Assembly (NCBI GenBank): GCA_964017045.1
Contig: OZ024809.1
Location: forward strand, 12,964,307-13,028,306
Direction: 5' to 3'
Origin: Omphiscola glabra
Lineage: Eukaryota > Mollusca > Gastropoda > Lymnaeidae
DNA length: 64,000 nt
The translations under genes were made by a program, and so were the position numbers. This document shows, one piece after another, positions 33,893-45,658 of the stretch (positions are counted from its first letter, which is position 1; each line of letters starts with the position of its first letter). The notes under the pieces are model-generated. The model ran no database searches. It saw only the letters and a program-made list of their open reading frames with translations, and was not told where the DNA came from.

Positions 33893-34145
33893 AAGGCCAC
33901 TCCCCAGTGTTGCCCACCAACAACTGAGGCAATAGGGCAACAATTAACTCCATAAGACAAGGCCACTCCATGTGTTTCCCACCAACAACTGAGGCAACAG
34001 GGCAACAATTCACTCCATAAGAAAAGGCCACTCTCTGTCTTGCCCATCAACAACTGAAGCAATAGGGCAACAATTAACTCTATAAGACAAGGCCAGTCCA
34101 TGTGTTGCCGATCAACAACTGAGGCAACAGGGCAACAATTAAGGG
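33893..34145. repeat. 65-66-bp minisatellite
   Basis: Four copies of a long unit (core CAACAACTGAGGCAACAGGG) starting at GGCCACTC. Confidence 0.88.
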
Positions 34146-35084
34146 CATCGGCCGTAAGATAACGCACTGCCACGCCATGGGAGGAAAACGAGAACAAAAT
34201 GGCGGAGGTTTGCTTAGATTTACTCCTTGTTTATGCTGAAGAGGGAGTTGGGCGGAAAGGAAAAGGGGGGGGGCGGGACATGAGAGAAAATGCAGGTGAG
34301 CTGTTACCTAGCAACCGAGGTCACGGGTGAGAAATTAGGTCAAGTCAGGAGGAGATAAGAATTAACAGTAACAGTTGTTATTGTGAGATTTGGGTGCGCA
34401 TAGCAGGCCGGCGAATGTCCATCTTCCGGTCTCAGCGTAGTCAACACAGCATCCATGTGAATGAATAGTTCACAATTCTCCGTCCACGTGTATGTGTGTG
34501 TTAGGTGCACGCTAATATCGTGTGTTCATAACAGCTTAGCTCAAAATGAACGTCAAAATACGTGTGTGCGGTGCGTGTGGGTTTTTTGTGTGTGCAATGT
34601 GGTGTGCATGTGATTCAAAATGATTACAGTAATAGGTTGATTTCTTTGACTGACGCTAATCGTAATTAAGGGTTTCAAAAAAGTATTCCTCCACCACACT
34701 CCACACACCACACACAACAGCCCAACAACGGTAGACAACTCTGAGTACACACATGACCAGCTCGCGGTGATGTAAAACAGTAGATCCAGCAGACGCCACC
34801 GACAGATGGAGCGTATCCCACAGTGTTTGTTTGGAGCTGTCTGTTGGGGCTTGAGATTGTTGTGTTGCTCTCAGATTAGAGTTCAGTACAAAAGGGGTTG
34901 TGGTGGGTGGGTAGGTGAGTGGGGGGGGGGGGGGTTACAGACAATAGTTTACTTGCAGTAGTTTGTATAAAATTTGAATAACGGTTTAACATCTACTTCA
35001 AACAGAACCCCCCCCCCCCCCCAACCCCACACCTTTTTTAAATTATTCCCAAAATGGGTGAAATGGAATCTTTAGACTTGCTAC

Positions 35085-35365
35085 GACTCGCAGCTGGCAT
35101 ACACCAATCATGCATTGGGATATATCACTCATAGATTGGGATACAAAAACCATGCATTAAGATGCATCAATCATAGATTGGAATAGATAAATCATACATT
35201 GAAATACATCAATCATTCACTGGGATACATCAGTCATACACCGGGATGCATCAGTCATACACTTGGATTCATCAGTCATACACTAGGATGCATCAGTCAA
35301 ACACTAGAATGCATCAGTCATACACTGGGATGCATCAGTCATACACTAGGATGCATCAGTCATAA
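35085..35365. repeat. 21-bp minisatellite
   Basis: About 13 copies of a 21-bp unit (core GGATGCATCAGTCATACACT), degenerate on the left, homogeneous on the right. Lies inside the 34328-35931 inverted repeat. Confidence 0.9.
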
Positions 35366-35524
35366 ATTTCCATTGGGCACATCCTAATCAAAGTTTCACA
35401 TCTAGTTCATATGCCCTACAGAACAAGGACCAAGTAAAAGACTCCGAAATGTCTCGGCAATTTTGAATACAGCATTCTTTCAAGGCTGGTAAAACTCGTC
35501 TCAGCTCTCTTATTTTATGGTGCC

Positions 35525-35765
35525 CAAAGCTAGAGTCATAAAAGTAATAAGTCTAATCCACAGCTAGAGTCATAAAAGTAATAAGTCTAATCCACGGCTT
35601 GAGTCATAAAAGTAATAAGTCTAATTCACAGCTTGAGTGATAAAAGTAATAAGAGCTTGAGTGATAAAAGTAATAAGTCTAATCCACAGCTTGAGTCATT
35701 AAAGTAATAAGTCTAATCCACAGCTTGAGTCATAAAAGTAATAAGTCTAATCCATAGCTTGAGTG
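35525..35765. repeat. 34-bp minisatellite
   Basis: About seven copies of a 34-bp unit (core CATAAAAGTAATAAGTCTAA). Lies inside the 34328-35931 inverted repeat. Confidence 0.9.
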
Positions 35766-35931
35766 AGTGTGGTTCTGAAGGAACGAATGGGATTATAGTG
35801 TTTATTTTTAATTTTTAAAAGAAGCAATTGGCGTTAAAAACAAAAGTAATTAAAAAAAAAAAAAGAAAAATCTCACAATAACAACTGTTACTGTTAATTC
35901 TTATCGCATCCTGACTTGACGTAATCTCTCA

Positions 35932-36335
35932 GGCAGTCACTGGAGTGGTTGGGGTGACAGGGAGTCACTGGAGTGGTTGGGGTGACGGAGAGTCACTGGA
36001 GTGGTTGGGGTGTCGGGCAGTCACTGGAGTGGTTGGGGTGTCAGGCAGTCACTGGAGTGGTTGGGTCGACGGACAGTCACTGGAGTGTTTGGGGTGTCGG
36101 GCAGTCACTGGAGTGGTTGGGGTGGCAGGCAGTCACTGTAGTGGTTGGGGTGTCAGGCAGTCACTGGAGTGGTTGGGGTTTCAGACAGTCACTTGAGTGG
36201 TTGGGGTGGCAGACACTCACTGGATAATTGGGGTGTCAGACAGTCACTGGAGTGGTTGGGGTGTCGGGGAGTCACTGGAGTGGTTGGGGTGTCGGGCAGT
36301 CACTGGAGTGGTTGGGGTGACGGGCAGTCACTGGA
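35932..36335. repeat. 28-bp minisatellite
   Basis: About 14 copies of a 28-bp unit (core GTCACTGGAGTGGTTGGGGT). Begins directly at the end of the inverted repeat on its left. Confidence 0.92.
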
Positions 36336-36679
36336 ATGTTTGCATCGATGAAAGACTCGTCGATGATAAACACGTTTGCTGTTTTGGGAGGTGCCGGAAA
36401 TGACGTGAGGTTGTTTACACTCGAAGACTATGATGCAGAGTGATAAAAGGGGAATGTTCTTGTGCAGACGTGTTCTCAACGGGAATTTAAGGTGTCTTGT
36501 TTTTGGCGTGTTAAATGTGAGGCAGATGTAGGAATGGGATTAGATTTACAGTTTGAAGTGTCGTTGAGGAGATTCGGTGAACATTAATCTTTGGATGAGG
36601 TGTATGGGATAATTAGTCAGTAACTATGGGTGGACATGGTTAAAGCTTTATTCTGTTATCGTTGGAGGGGTACGATAAC
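36336..36679. other. Spacer
   Basis: Unique sequence; no feature recognised. Confidence 0.5.
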
Positions 36680-37040
36680 ATTGGTCGATGTTTGGTGCCG
36701 TAGGGTAAAATTAGTCAGTGTTTTGTGGAGTTAGGTAAAATTTGTGGCTGTTTGGTGCCGTAGGGTAAAATTAGTCAGTGTTTTGTTGAGAAGGGTAAAA
36801 TTAGGAAATGGTTGAAACAAAGTAAGGTTAAATCTGAAAAAAAGGAACGCAACAAAACAACGAACGTGTCGGCAGGAAGCCTTCGTCAGCGAAGAAACAA
36901 CAGAAAAAGAAAGAATCATTTTTTTCAGGTTTGACCTTACTTTGTTGCACTCATTTCCTATTTTGCTATCCTGAGTGCAGTCTCTCCCCTTTTACCCAGG
37001 ATAATATTAGTCAGTGTTTTGTGCAGTAGGGTAAAATTAG
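36680..37040. repeat. About 32-bp repeat (GGGTAAAATTAGTCAGTG), split by an insertion
   Basis: Three or four copies of GTAGGGTAAAATTAGTCAGT at 36690-36800, resuming at 37003-37040. The hairpin-ended sequence at 36802-36960 lies between them, as if inserted into the array. Confidence 0.7.
36802..36960. mobile_element. Hairpin-ended element with hammerhead-like motif
   Basis: The ends TAGGAAATGGTTGAAACAAA and the reverse complement TAGGAAATGAGTGCAACAAA form about 41-bp inverted repeats. On the minus strand the centre reads CTGACGA, GGC-TTCCT-GCC, GACAC, resembling a hammerhead core as in Penelope-like elements, with one change in GAAAC. A related partial copy is at 43927-44040. Confidence 0.45.
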
Positions 37041-37064
37041 TACGTAAGAGAAGTCAGTTTGTTA

Positions 37065-37447
37065 ATAGTTGGATAAGAATGAGTCAGTGTTTGACTAGTT
37101 GGGTAAGAATGAGGCAGTGTTTGACTAGTTGGGTAAGAATGAGTCAGTGTTTGACTAGTTGGGTAAGAATGAGTCAGTGTTTGACTAGTTGGGTAAGAAT
37201 GAGTCAGTGTTTGACTAGTTGGGTAAGAATGAGTCAGTGTTTGACTAGTTGGGTAAGAATGAGTCAGCGTTTGACTTGTTGGGTAAGAATGAGTCAGCGT
37301 TTGACTAGTTGGGTAAGAATGAGTCAGCGTTTGAATAGTTGGGTAAGAATGAGTCAGCGTTTGAATAGTTGGGTAAGAATGAGTCAGTGTTTGAATAGTT
37401 GGGTAAGAATGAGTCAGCGTTTGACTAGTTGGGTAAGAATGAGTTAC
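37065..37447. repeat. 30-bp minisatellite, open on both strands
   Basis: Nearly 13 very homogeneous copies of a 30-bp unit (core GGGTAAGAATGAGTCAGTGT). In frame it encodes a 10-residue repeat (MSQCLTSWVR) on + and THSYPTSQTL on -. The core resembles the 32-bp repeat just to the left (GGGTAAAATTAGTCAGTG), its likely parent. Confidence 0.93.
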
Positions 37448-37654
37448 GGGTTGAGTAGACACGGCCGCGAATGTGAGACAGTATTTACACACGTCTGTCT
37501 ACAGAATCCCCTCTTTTGATTGGCTGACAATGATGGTACCTCAAACAGTTTGTGTCGGGAAAGTCACTTTGTTTTGGTGTTGCGCTCCCCGTATCGTGTT
37601 TGACATGCCGTCTTCAGCGATACCACAGTAAATATTAACAGCGGCACCTAGGTA

Positions 37655-37905
37655 AATACGAAAAAGAAAACGAACGATATCTGGGATAAAACTACGAGCG
37701 ATACCTGGGTAAATACGATGAACGATACATCGGTAAAAGGAACAACTGTAGCTAGGTAAATATGAACGACATAATCGCGGATAATATGACTAACTATAAT
37801 AGATAGGTAAATACGCTGGACGATACCTCGGTGAATACGCTGGACGATACCTCGGTGAATACGCTGGACGATACCTCGGTAAATACGGACAAACGATACC
37901 TCAGA
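37655..37905. repeat. 24-bp minisatellite
   Basis: About ten copies of a 24-bp unit (core GACGATACCTCGGTGAATAC), degenerate on the left, homogeneous on the right. Confidence 0.88.
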
Positions 37906-37984
37906 CAAAATGACGTTGATGTGTGCACATGTATTTTAGACTAAAATATTCTGTATGAACAGCTGAGAAGTTGCCGACTTTTGT

Positions 37985-38335
37985 TAAGATGATTGTACTT
38001 AGTCTAACAAGATTGTACTTAGTCTAACAAGATTGTACTTAGTCTAACAAGATTGTACTTAGTCTAAGAAGAAAGGCTTCTATAGTGAATGAAATGATTG
38101 TACTTAGTCTAACAAGACATGGACGAATGATTGTACTTAGTCTAACAAGACATGGACAAAATGATTGTACTTAGTCTAACAAGACATGGACAAAATGATT
38201 GTACGTAGTCTAACAAGACATGCTTCTATTGGAATCGAAATGATTGTACTTAGTCTAACAAGACATGGACGAAATGATTGTACTTAGTCTAACAAGACAT
38301 GGACGATATGATTGTACTTAGTCTAACAAGACATG
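37985..38335. repeat. 20-bp minisatellite with 34-bp expanded variant
   Basis: Four copies of GATTGTACTTAGTCTAACAA, then units extended by GACATGGACRAAAT or GACATGCTTCTATT. Confidence 0.92.
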
Positions 38336-38339
38336 CTTC

Positions 38340-38820
38340 TATTGAGGATGAAATAAAAAATAAATAAAACCTACAAATCCACAAAGTGATAGACACCATC
38401 ACGCTGAAGTTTGTTTTGTCAAACATTTTGTCGCTAACCTACCCAGCAGATGTCGCGTCCAATTACACTTTGTCACTAAACTTACCACCAGATGTCGCGA
38501 CCAATCACTTGTTGACAATCGTTACAGGCCTGGCACGTACAACAGTTTTGTTCGAGTGCCTGATGATTGCCTCTGTTCAATAAGTTGTCTACATCTAGAC
38601 TTAATCGATGTAACAGGTCAGGTGCCCGTACAATTTTTAGGGGTCGTCCCCCCCCCCCAAGCTGCGTTTTCAGGGGTCCTCAAAATAATAGTGTTCTTGT
38701 GCTAAACACTTTTCACGTGCATACATGTTTTGGGAAATGGGAGATAAGGGGGAGGGAGAAAGGGCGAAGTTAAAGTACTGAGCCTTCCAATAAAAGGAAT
38801 TTATTTACTCACCCAACATA
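38340..38820. other. Spacer
   Basis: Unique sequence; a CAGATGTCGCG word occurs twice (38445 and 38490). No gene recognised. Confidence 0.5.
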
Positions 38821-38822
38821 CA

Positions 38823-39265
38823 ATGCTTCACAGCACAAGACGTTTTTTCAAATGTTCTTCACAGCACAAGACACTTTTTCAAAATGTTCTTCACAGCACC
38901 AGACACTTTTCAAAATGTTCTTCACAGCACAAGACACTTTTCAAAATGTGCTTCAAAACACAAGACACTGTTCAAAATGTGCTTCAAAACACAAGACAAT
39001 GTTCAAAATGTGCTTCAAAACACAAGAAACTGTTCAAAATGTGCTTCAAAACACAAGACACTTTTCAAAATGTGCTTCAAAACACAAGACACTTTTCAAA
39101 ATGTGCTTCAAAACACAAGACACTTTTCAAAATGTGCTTCAAAACACAAGACACTTTTTCAAAATGTGCTTCAAAACACAAGCCACTTGTCAAAATTTGC
39201 TTTAAAACACAAGACACTTTTCAAAATGTGCTTCAAAACACAAGACACTATTCAAAATGCGTTAT
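38823..39265. repeat. 31-bp minisatellite
   Basis: About 14 copies of a 31-bp unit (core ACACAAGACACTTTTCAAAA). CTTCACAG units on the left change to CTTCAAAA units on the right. Confidence 0.92.
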
Positions 39266-39399
39266 AGCATTAGATAACATATTAAAAATGGGTTTACTAT
39301 ATATAAATTCATAACAAAGTTTGTGTTTCAAAACTGAATAAACATTTTCACCATCTTAAAGAAGAGGTCCACCCCCCCCCCCCCCATTCTGGGATCCTC

Positions 39400-39752
39400 C
39401 GCGGGGATGAGGTTTGTTGTGAATGTAGATATGGGGTAGAGATTGGGAGGAAGAGGTTTGTTGTGAATGTAGATATGGGGTAGAGATTGGGGGGGGAAGA
39501 GGTTTGTTGTGAATGTAGATATGGGGTAGAGATTGGGAGGAAGAGGTTTGTTATGAATGTAGATATGGGGTAGAGATTGGGAGGAAGAGGTTTGTTATGA
39601 ATGTAGATATGGGGTAGAGATTGGGGGGGGGGAAGAGGTTTGTTGTGAATGTAGATATGGGGTAGAGATTGGAGGAAGAGGATTGTTGTGAATGTAGATA
39701 TGGGGTAGAGATGGGAGGAAGAGGTTTGTTGTGAATGTAGTTATGGGGTAGA
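39400..39752. repeat. 44-bp minisatellite
   Basis: About eight copies of a 44-bp unit (core GTGAATGTAGATATGGGGTA), length-variable at its G run. Confidence 0.92.
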
Positions 39753-40098
39753 AAGAGAGATCTCTATTAAAGAACTACGTATGCACTATTGACAGCTTGA
39801 ACTTGAGATAGAGAAATCAACTCCAAACAGCAAAAATTTGCAAAGAATGCGTCGTGACTCAGTTTTTGTGTGTCTCCTGCAGTGCGTAGTAAGCGTGTCA
39901 CGCGAAAAAAAGCAGTACCAAAACTCAATTAAAACTTAAAAAAAAAAAAACCAGAAAAAAACCCCACTGTACATGAATAAGAAAAGTTTTGTAAAAATTG
40001 CAAATGTTAAATTATATTTTTAATAACATATTAACAGTCCTCTTCATTCGTGATTATTCTGTTAATCTTTGCGAAGAATTTGGGTCAAAGTGCAGCTT
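39753..40098. other. Spacer
   Basis: AT-rich unique sequence. No gene recognised. Confidence 0.5.
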
Positions 40099-40170
40099 TA
40101 ATGACATGGACCTGATTGCATTCTGTTAATGACATGGACCTGATTGGATGCTGTTAATGACATGGACATG
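40099..40170. repeat. Three-copy repeat of about 29 bp
   Basis: TTAATGACATGGACCTGATT repeated three times. Confidence 0.75.
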
Positions 40171-40269
40171 TTTCAAATCTAAATTGTATTCCAAGTTGTT
40201 ACACTCCTTAACAATTCACAAGTAATTTTATTTGAATAAATGTCAATAAAAATTTTGAAAAATGAAAAT

Positions 40270-40432
40270 TTGTTCAGCATGGAACGCATTATCGTATTTT
40301 ACATTGATTTGTATGGGGGGAAAGTGTTTCGTTTAACGAGTGTTTCGCTTAACGAGTGTTTCGTTTAACGAGTGTTTCGCTTAACGAGTAAGATTCTGGA
40401 ACGAATTATGCTCGTTATGATAGGTTCCACTG
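40270..40432 (-). mobile_element. Pogo/Tigger-like MITE remnant
   Basis: Read on the minus strand from 40432: CAGTGGAACCTATCATAACG, with TA next to it (40433-40434), as in pogo/Tigger-type termini. Further in, four 16-bp TTTCGYTTAACGAGTG units occur. The opposite end (CAGCATGGAACGCATTATCG near 40276) is a diverged partner. Confidence 0.55.
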
Positions 40433-40477
40433 TATATCTAAATAGGTACGTTGTGTATGGACGGATGTTGAAATTAA

Positions 40478-42350
40478 TTCATGTCAGAATATCCTGACAT
40501 GGACTGTTACTGTTCAGTGTATTGGAAGTGTCAGAATACCATGACATGGACTGTTACTGTACAGTGTATTGGAAGTGTCAGAATACCATGACATGGACTG
40601 TTACTGTACAGTGTATTGGAAGTGTCAGAATATCATGACATGGACTGTTACTGTACAGTATATTGGAAGTGTCAGAATATCCTGACATTGACTGTTACTG
40701 TACGGTGTATTGGAAGTGTCAGAATATCATGACATGGACTGTTACTGTACAGTGTATTGGAAGTGTCAGAATACCATGACATGGACTGTTACTGTACAGT
40801 GTATTGGAAGTGTCAGAATACCATGACATGGACTGTTACTGTACAGTGTATTGGAAGTGTCAGAATACCATGACATGGACTGTTACTGTACAGTGTATTG
40901 GAAGTGTCAGAATATCATGACATGGAATGTTACTGTACAGTATATTGGAAGTGTCAGAATATCCTGACATTGACTGTTACTGTACGGTGTATTGGAAGTG
41001 TCAGAATATCATGACATGGACTGTTACTGTACAGTGTATTGGAAGTGTCAGAATACCATGACATGGACTGTTACTGTACAGTGTATTGGAAGTGTCAGAA
41101 TACCATGACATGGACTGTTACTGTACAGTGTATTGGAAGTGTCAGAATATCATGACATGGGCTGTTACTGTACAGTGTATTGGAAGTGTCAGAATATCAT
41201 GACATGGACTGTTACTGTACAGTGTTTTGGAAGTGTCAGAATATCCTGACATGGAATGTTACTGTACAGTGTATTGGAAGTGTCAGAATATCATGACATG
41301 GACTGTTACTGTACAGTGTATTGGAAGTGTCAGAATACCATGACATGGACTGTTACTGTACAGTGTATTGGAAGTGTCAGAATATCATGACATGGACTGT
41401 TACTGTACAGTGTTTTGGAAGTGTCAGAATATCCTGACATGGAATGTTACTGTACAGTGTATTGGAAGTGTCAGAATATCATGACATGGACTGTTACTGT
41501 ACAGTGTATTGGAAGTGTCAGAATACCATGACATGGACTGTTACTGTACAGTGTATTGGAAGTGTCAGAATATCATGACATGGACTGTTACTGTACAGTG
41601 TATTGGAAGTGTCAGAATACCATGACATGGACTGTTACTGTACAGTGTATTGGAAGTGTCAGAATACCATGACATGGACTGTTACTGTACAGTGTATTGG
41701 AAGTGTCAGAATATCATGACATGGACTGTTACTGTACAGTGTATTGGAAGTGTCAGAATATCATGACATGGACTGTTACTGTACAGTGTTTTGGAAGTGT
41801 CAGAATACCCTGACATGGAATGTTACTGTACAGTGTATTGGAAGTGTCAGAATACCATGACATGGACTGTTACTGTACAGTGTATTGGAAGTGTCAGAAT
41901 ATCATGACATGGACTGTTACTGTACAGTATATTGGAAGTGTCAGAATATCATGACATGGACTGTTACTGTACAGTGTATTGGAAGTGTCAGAATACCATG
42001 ACATGGACTGTTACTGTACAGTGTATTGGAAGTGTCAGAATACCATGACATGGACTGTTACTGTACAGTGTTTTGGAAGTGTCAGAATATCCTGACATGG
42101 AATGTTACTGTACAGTGTATTGGAAGTGTCAGAATACCATGACATGGACTGTTACTGTACAGTGTATTGGAAGTGTCAGAATATCATGACATGGACTGTT
42201 ACTGTACAGTATATTGGAAGTGTCAGAATATCATGACATGGGCTGTTACTGTACAGTGTATTGGAAGTGTCAGAATATCATGACATGGACTGTTACTGTA
42301 CAGTGTATTGGAAGTGTCAGAATACCATGACATGGACTGTTACTCTACAG
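40478..42350. repeat. 47-bp satellite-like array
   Basis: About 40 copies of a 47-bp unit (core CATGACATGGACTGTTACTG), highly homogeneous. A GTGTTTTGG variant recurs at 41223, 41411, 41787 and 42069, spaced by 4, 8 and 6 units. Some units contain the palindrome TGTCAGAATATCCTGACA. Confidence 0.95.
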
Positions 42351-42359
42351 TGGTATTTG

Positions 42360-43619
42360 AAGAGCCTGTCTCTTTACAGGGCTGAAGACTGCGAACACTA
42401 CTCTAATAAAATCACCACTGCCTCCGCACCCCCCAACCACCCCCCCAATCACCCCCCCCCCCCCCAGTTTCACCGAACTGATAAAACTACAAAAAACATG
42501 ATATAAGCATAGTTTCTATTTCTTTTCACCATAAAGACATCCAAGTACAGACAGATACAGCGAGGTTTCCTGGAAATTTAATGTCCACCAAAAATAAATA
42601 CATAATATATATATATAAATATCGAGTTTCTAGAAGAATGTCAAAGTTGGCATATCAGTGCGAACACGGCATTGATTTTTGTGTATGGAGAAGGGGGAGT
42701 ATCGGAATCGCTACGCAATCGTAATCGTAAAGACAATTTCTACGAATCCAAAATAAACAGTTACATGAAAATAAGAATGTGTGATGTGTCACTTTAAGAA
42801 CTTTAATTTCAGCCACTGGAATATCGTTACTGGAAATTGTATATTTTAGAATCAGAATGGTCTCCTAGATGTCGAAACCATAGGTCTTTCTTTTTGTGTG
42901 TGTGCCCACTCCCCGACTCATCAGAATGCGACACAGTTAACGCTACCGCGGTCTTGCTAAATAAAGAGTTACATGTTACAGAAACGATGCGGGTATGAGA
43001 TTACGCCAACAGAAACAATGACGTCATTGGAAAAAAAAATGCCGGTGTTATTTATGGGTTTGCGTTCTTGATGAGCCAGGAAGTTAAACCAGAGGTTCCC
43101 CAGATCTTTGTCGGGCCCCGGGCCCCAAGCCATGGAACTCAATTCCACTGCACTAACGGAAAAAAAGAATTTATAATTTTACGTATTAAACACATTCGTT
43201 GAGCTACCTCGAAAACATTTATTGATGACGTAATATTGATTTGATCGGTTCAAATTACTAAATGATAAGAAAGTAATCCAACTCGTTACAAACTTTTATT
43301 GCTTTTTTTAAAAAATAATCTTTTGAGCTTCGACAAGATATCCTTCTCTGCTTAGACATCCGACCAGATTCTCGTTAGACAATACTTTTCTAGACCCTTC
43401 GATCCAAAAGCGTGGGGTCCCTGGATGCTCAGAAATGAGTGGAAATCGGTCAAGACCGGAAGTAACATTAAAAGCTTTTGTGACACACACACAAAAAGGT
43501 GAATAAAAGAAAATAAATTAATCAAATGGACACTTAAAATAAATGTCCAGATCACATTAGTAGTCGTTAAGGCCGATGTATGTTAGAAAACAACCTAAAA
43601 ACAAAGTTGTTCATGTAAG
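42360..43619. other. Spacer with possible hAT fragment
   Basis: Unique sequence with C14 run (42452-42465). CAGAGGTTCCCCAGATC near 43090 looks like a hAT terminus with no partner. No gene recognised. Confidence 0.5.
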
Positions 43620-43870
43620 TCCTTTATAAAATTAACAGTGGGGGAGGGGGGGGGGCTGACAATTTAAAAAAATATGCATTCAGGTAACACGATTTATGAG
43701 AATCCCAATTCGTACATAACGAGTCTATGTGTCAAGTTTTAGCTCCATAGCATGACGGAAAGGGGGAAAAAAGTGTGGTGTGGGGGGAGGGGTAGTGGTA
43801 TTAAGTCGTCCGAAAATTTTGCGAACAAAAAACGAAGTTATTATAAGGTATTAAAAGAAAATAAATGTTT
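43620..43870 (+). repeat. Dispersed repeat family, copy 1
   Basis: Related to copies at 57101 and 60875: a GGGGCTGACAATTTAAAAAA block, an AGTTTTAGCTCCATAGCATG block, AGTCGTCCGAAAATTTTGCG and ACGAAGTTATTATAAGG. Class unknown. Confidence 0.6.
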
Positions 43871-43926
43871 TCACACTTGAAAATTCAAAACGTGCTCCAA
43901 TCAATTCAAAAATATTTTTATAAGAT

Positions 43927-44040
43927 AGGAAATGAGTAAAAAAAAATGTTAGATTAAACCTGAAAAAGGGAACGCAATAAAACAACGAATGTGTGGGCAG
44001 GAAGCCTTTGTCGGCAAACAAACAACAAAAAGAACAGAAT
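43927..44040. mobile_element. Partial copy of the 36802 hairpin-ended element
   Basis: TAGGAAATGAGT, then GATTAAACCTGAAAAAGGGA, CAACGAATGTGTGGGCAGGA and AGCCTTTGTCGGC, matching 36802-36900 in order. The right terminal repeat is missing. Confidence 0.55.
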
Positions 44041-44599
44041 AAAATTTAAAACAATAGCACTTAGCTGAGAATTAGTATCAGAGATGGCAACAAAGGAATT
44101 GTGACCGAAAATAGGTAGGTGAGTGATTAAATAAAGAAGAGGGAAAGAAAAGAGAAGAAGTTAGTCCACTGCGTCATGTCGTGACGTGGAGGGGCGGGGC
44201 TAGGCCCAAGCAGTGAATAGGGACATGGCGTTCACGCCATGTGGTGTCAAAGTTCCATAGGTCAGGATAAGCTTGTGTTTCAAATTCACCCGGCTGGGTG
44301 TGTTTGTGCTAGTCATGATCGCACTTGTTGTAAAGTCCGCCTTGCCCTTATGGTCGCTTCTATTGAAGTGTTTAGAAACGGAACACTGTTTATCTTGCGT
44401 AATACTACGAAGGTGTTCATTACAGCTGTCACAGAGTCGGCGCCCTGTCTCCCTCCCCTATATACGACATCTGGCAGCGGGTGCAAACTGTAAGTGCCAA
44501 AATACGAATTTAATTTTTTAAAATACGACTATCAGCTGCCCCCATCCCCAATGATTTTCCTTTGTTAATGAAGATTTTGTGTATGTAGACGATCTTGGA
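44041..44599. other. Spacer
   Basis: Unique sequence; + strand frames near 44239-44521 lack recognisable protein similarity. Confidence 0.45.
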
Positions 44600-44912
44600 A
44601 GTTATGTCCCCCCACAGTTTAACCCCCTGTATGGCTGTCTCTGATTGGTCGTTTGTCTTTTAACCCTATGCGTTGGCTGTTTCTGATTGGTCCTCTGTGT
44701 TTTAACCCTCTGTATGGCTGTCTCTGATTGCTCGTTTGTCTTTTAACCCTATGCGTTGGCTGTTTCTGATGGGTCCTTTGTGTTTTAACCCTCTGTATGG
44801 CTGTCTCTGATTGGATTGTTCGTCTTTTAACCCTGTGTAAGGCTGTCTCTGATTGGTTGTTCGTCTTTTAACCCTCTCTACGGCTGTCTCTGATTGGATG
44901 GTTCGTCTTTCG
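44600..44912. repeat. About 43-bp minisatellite
   Basis: Six or seven copies of a unit with core GGCTGTCTCTGATTGGTCGT and TTTTAACCCT. Confidence 0.88.
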
Positions 44913-45658
44913 TTAATAAACATGAGCAAGCGGCACACTTATGCTTACGATGATTACATAAAACAGATACATAGCACTGAAGTAAAGCAAGCCAAACAGA
45001 ACTAATGCATTGACATGGCCTCGTTTAGGGTGATTCTCCCCCGCTACATTCTGCCTGCTGCTTTCAGCCATCAGCCCCCCCCCCCACACACACTATAAAA
45101 TAGGGTATCTATCGGCAAGGAGGTCATTCGCAAGTTGGCACTCTAGGATGCGCGAGGAGAAGGGATGATTAGAGCGGAATGGACATTAGGTTTTAAGGGA
45201 CGATAGAATTCTTATATTTAGAAAAACAAAACTTCTTCATTTACATTTTTCTTTTAACATAGATTAGGTCGCACATGTATTTCCCGAGAGCTACATTTCT
45301 CTTTGCAAATTCAATAAATAAATTACAAGTCCAATATTTTCAAGAATTAAAATTCATTGTACCTTCTGAACGTGGGCACCAGTCTTAGCAAAACGAATTG
45401 TTAGGGGTGCGGGACTAGTCTAAGAATTCGGTAAAAAAAGGGGGGGGGGGCTGCGGGGTTTAGAACAATGTGGGAATCACTGATGTAGAACTTTCTGTGA
45501 TAATATTAGTGTTAAAACTGTAACCGTTACAAGCTGGACTTCAGTACAGTGACTTACATCATTTAAAAGTAAACATAAATGACTCTGTATTGGATTCGAA
45601 TTGAAGTCCCGTTACAGAGAATAAATTACGATTTCTCTAATCACGATACTGTTTAGAG
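44913..45658. other. Spacer with possible hAT end
   Basis: Unique sequence. The words GAACAATGTGGGAATCACTG at about 45460-45480 read as an outward hAT-like end (CAGTGATTCCCAC on the minus strand), with no partner found. Confidence 0.45.

Larger units (their letters stand above)
34328..35931. mobile_element. Candidate 1.6-kb element with 64-bp terminal inverted repeats
   Basis: The segment 34328-34391, starting TGAGAAATTAGGTCAAGTCA, is matched in inverted orientation by 35868-35931 at about 60 of 64 positions. The interior carries two minisatellites and unique DNA with no transposase ORF. No TSD could be read, because the right edge abuts another minisatellite. It could be a non-autonomous DNA transposon or a local inverted duplication. 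Confidence 0.5.

Noticed and set aside
37019..37519. 166-codon decapeptide-repeat ORF
   Set aside because: A 30-bp minisatellite open on both strands; no upstream gene structure.
45460..45480. Outward hAT-like end (CAGTGATTCCCAC on the minus strand)
   Set aside because: No partner end could be found to the left.
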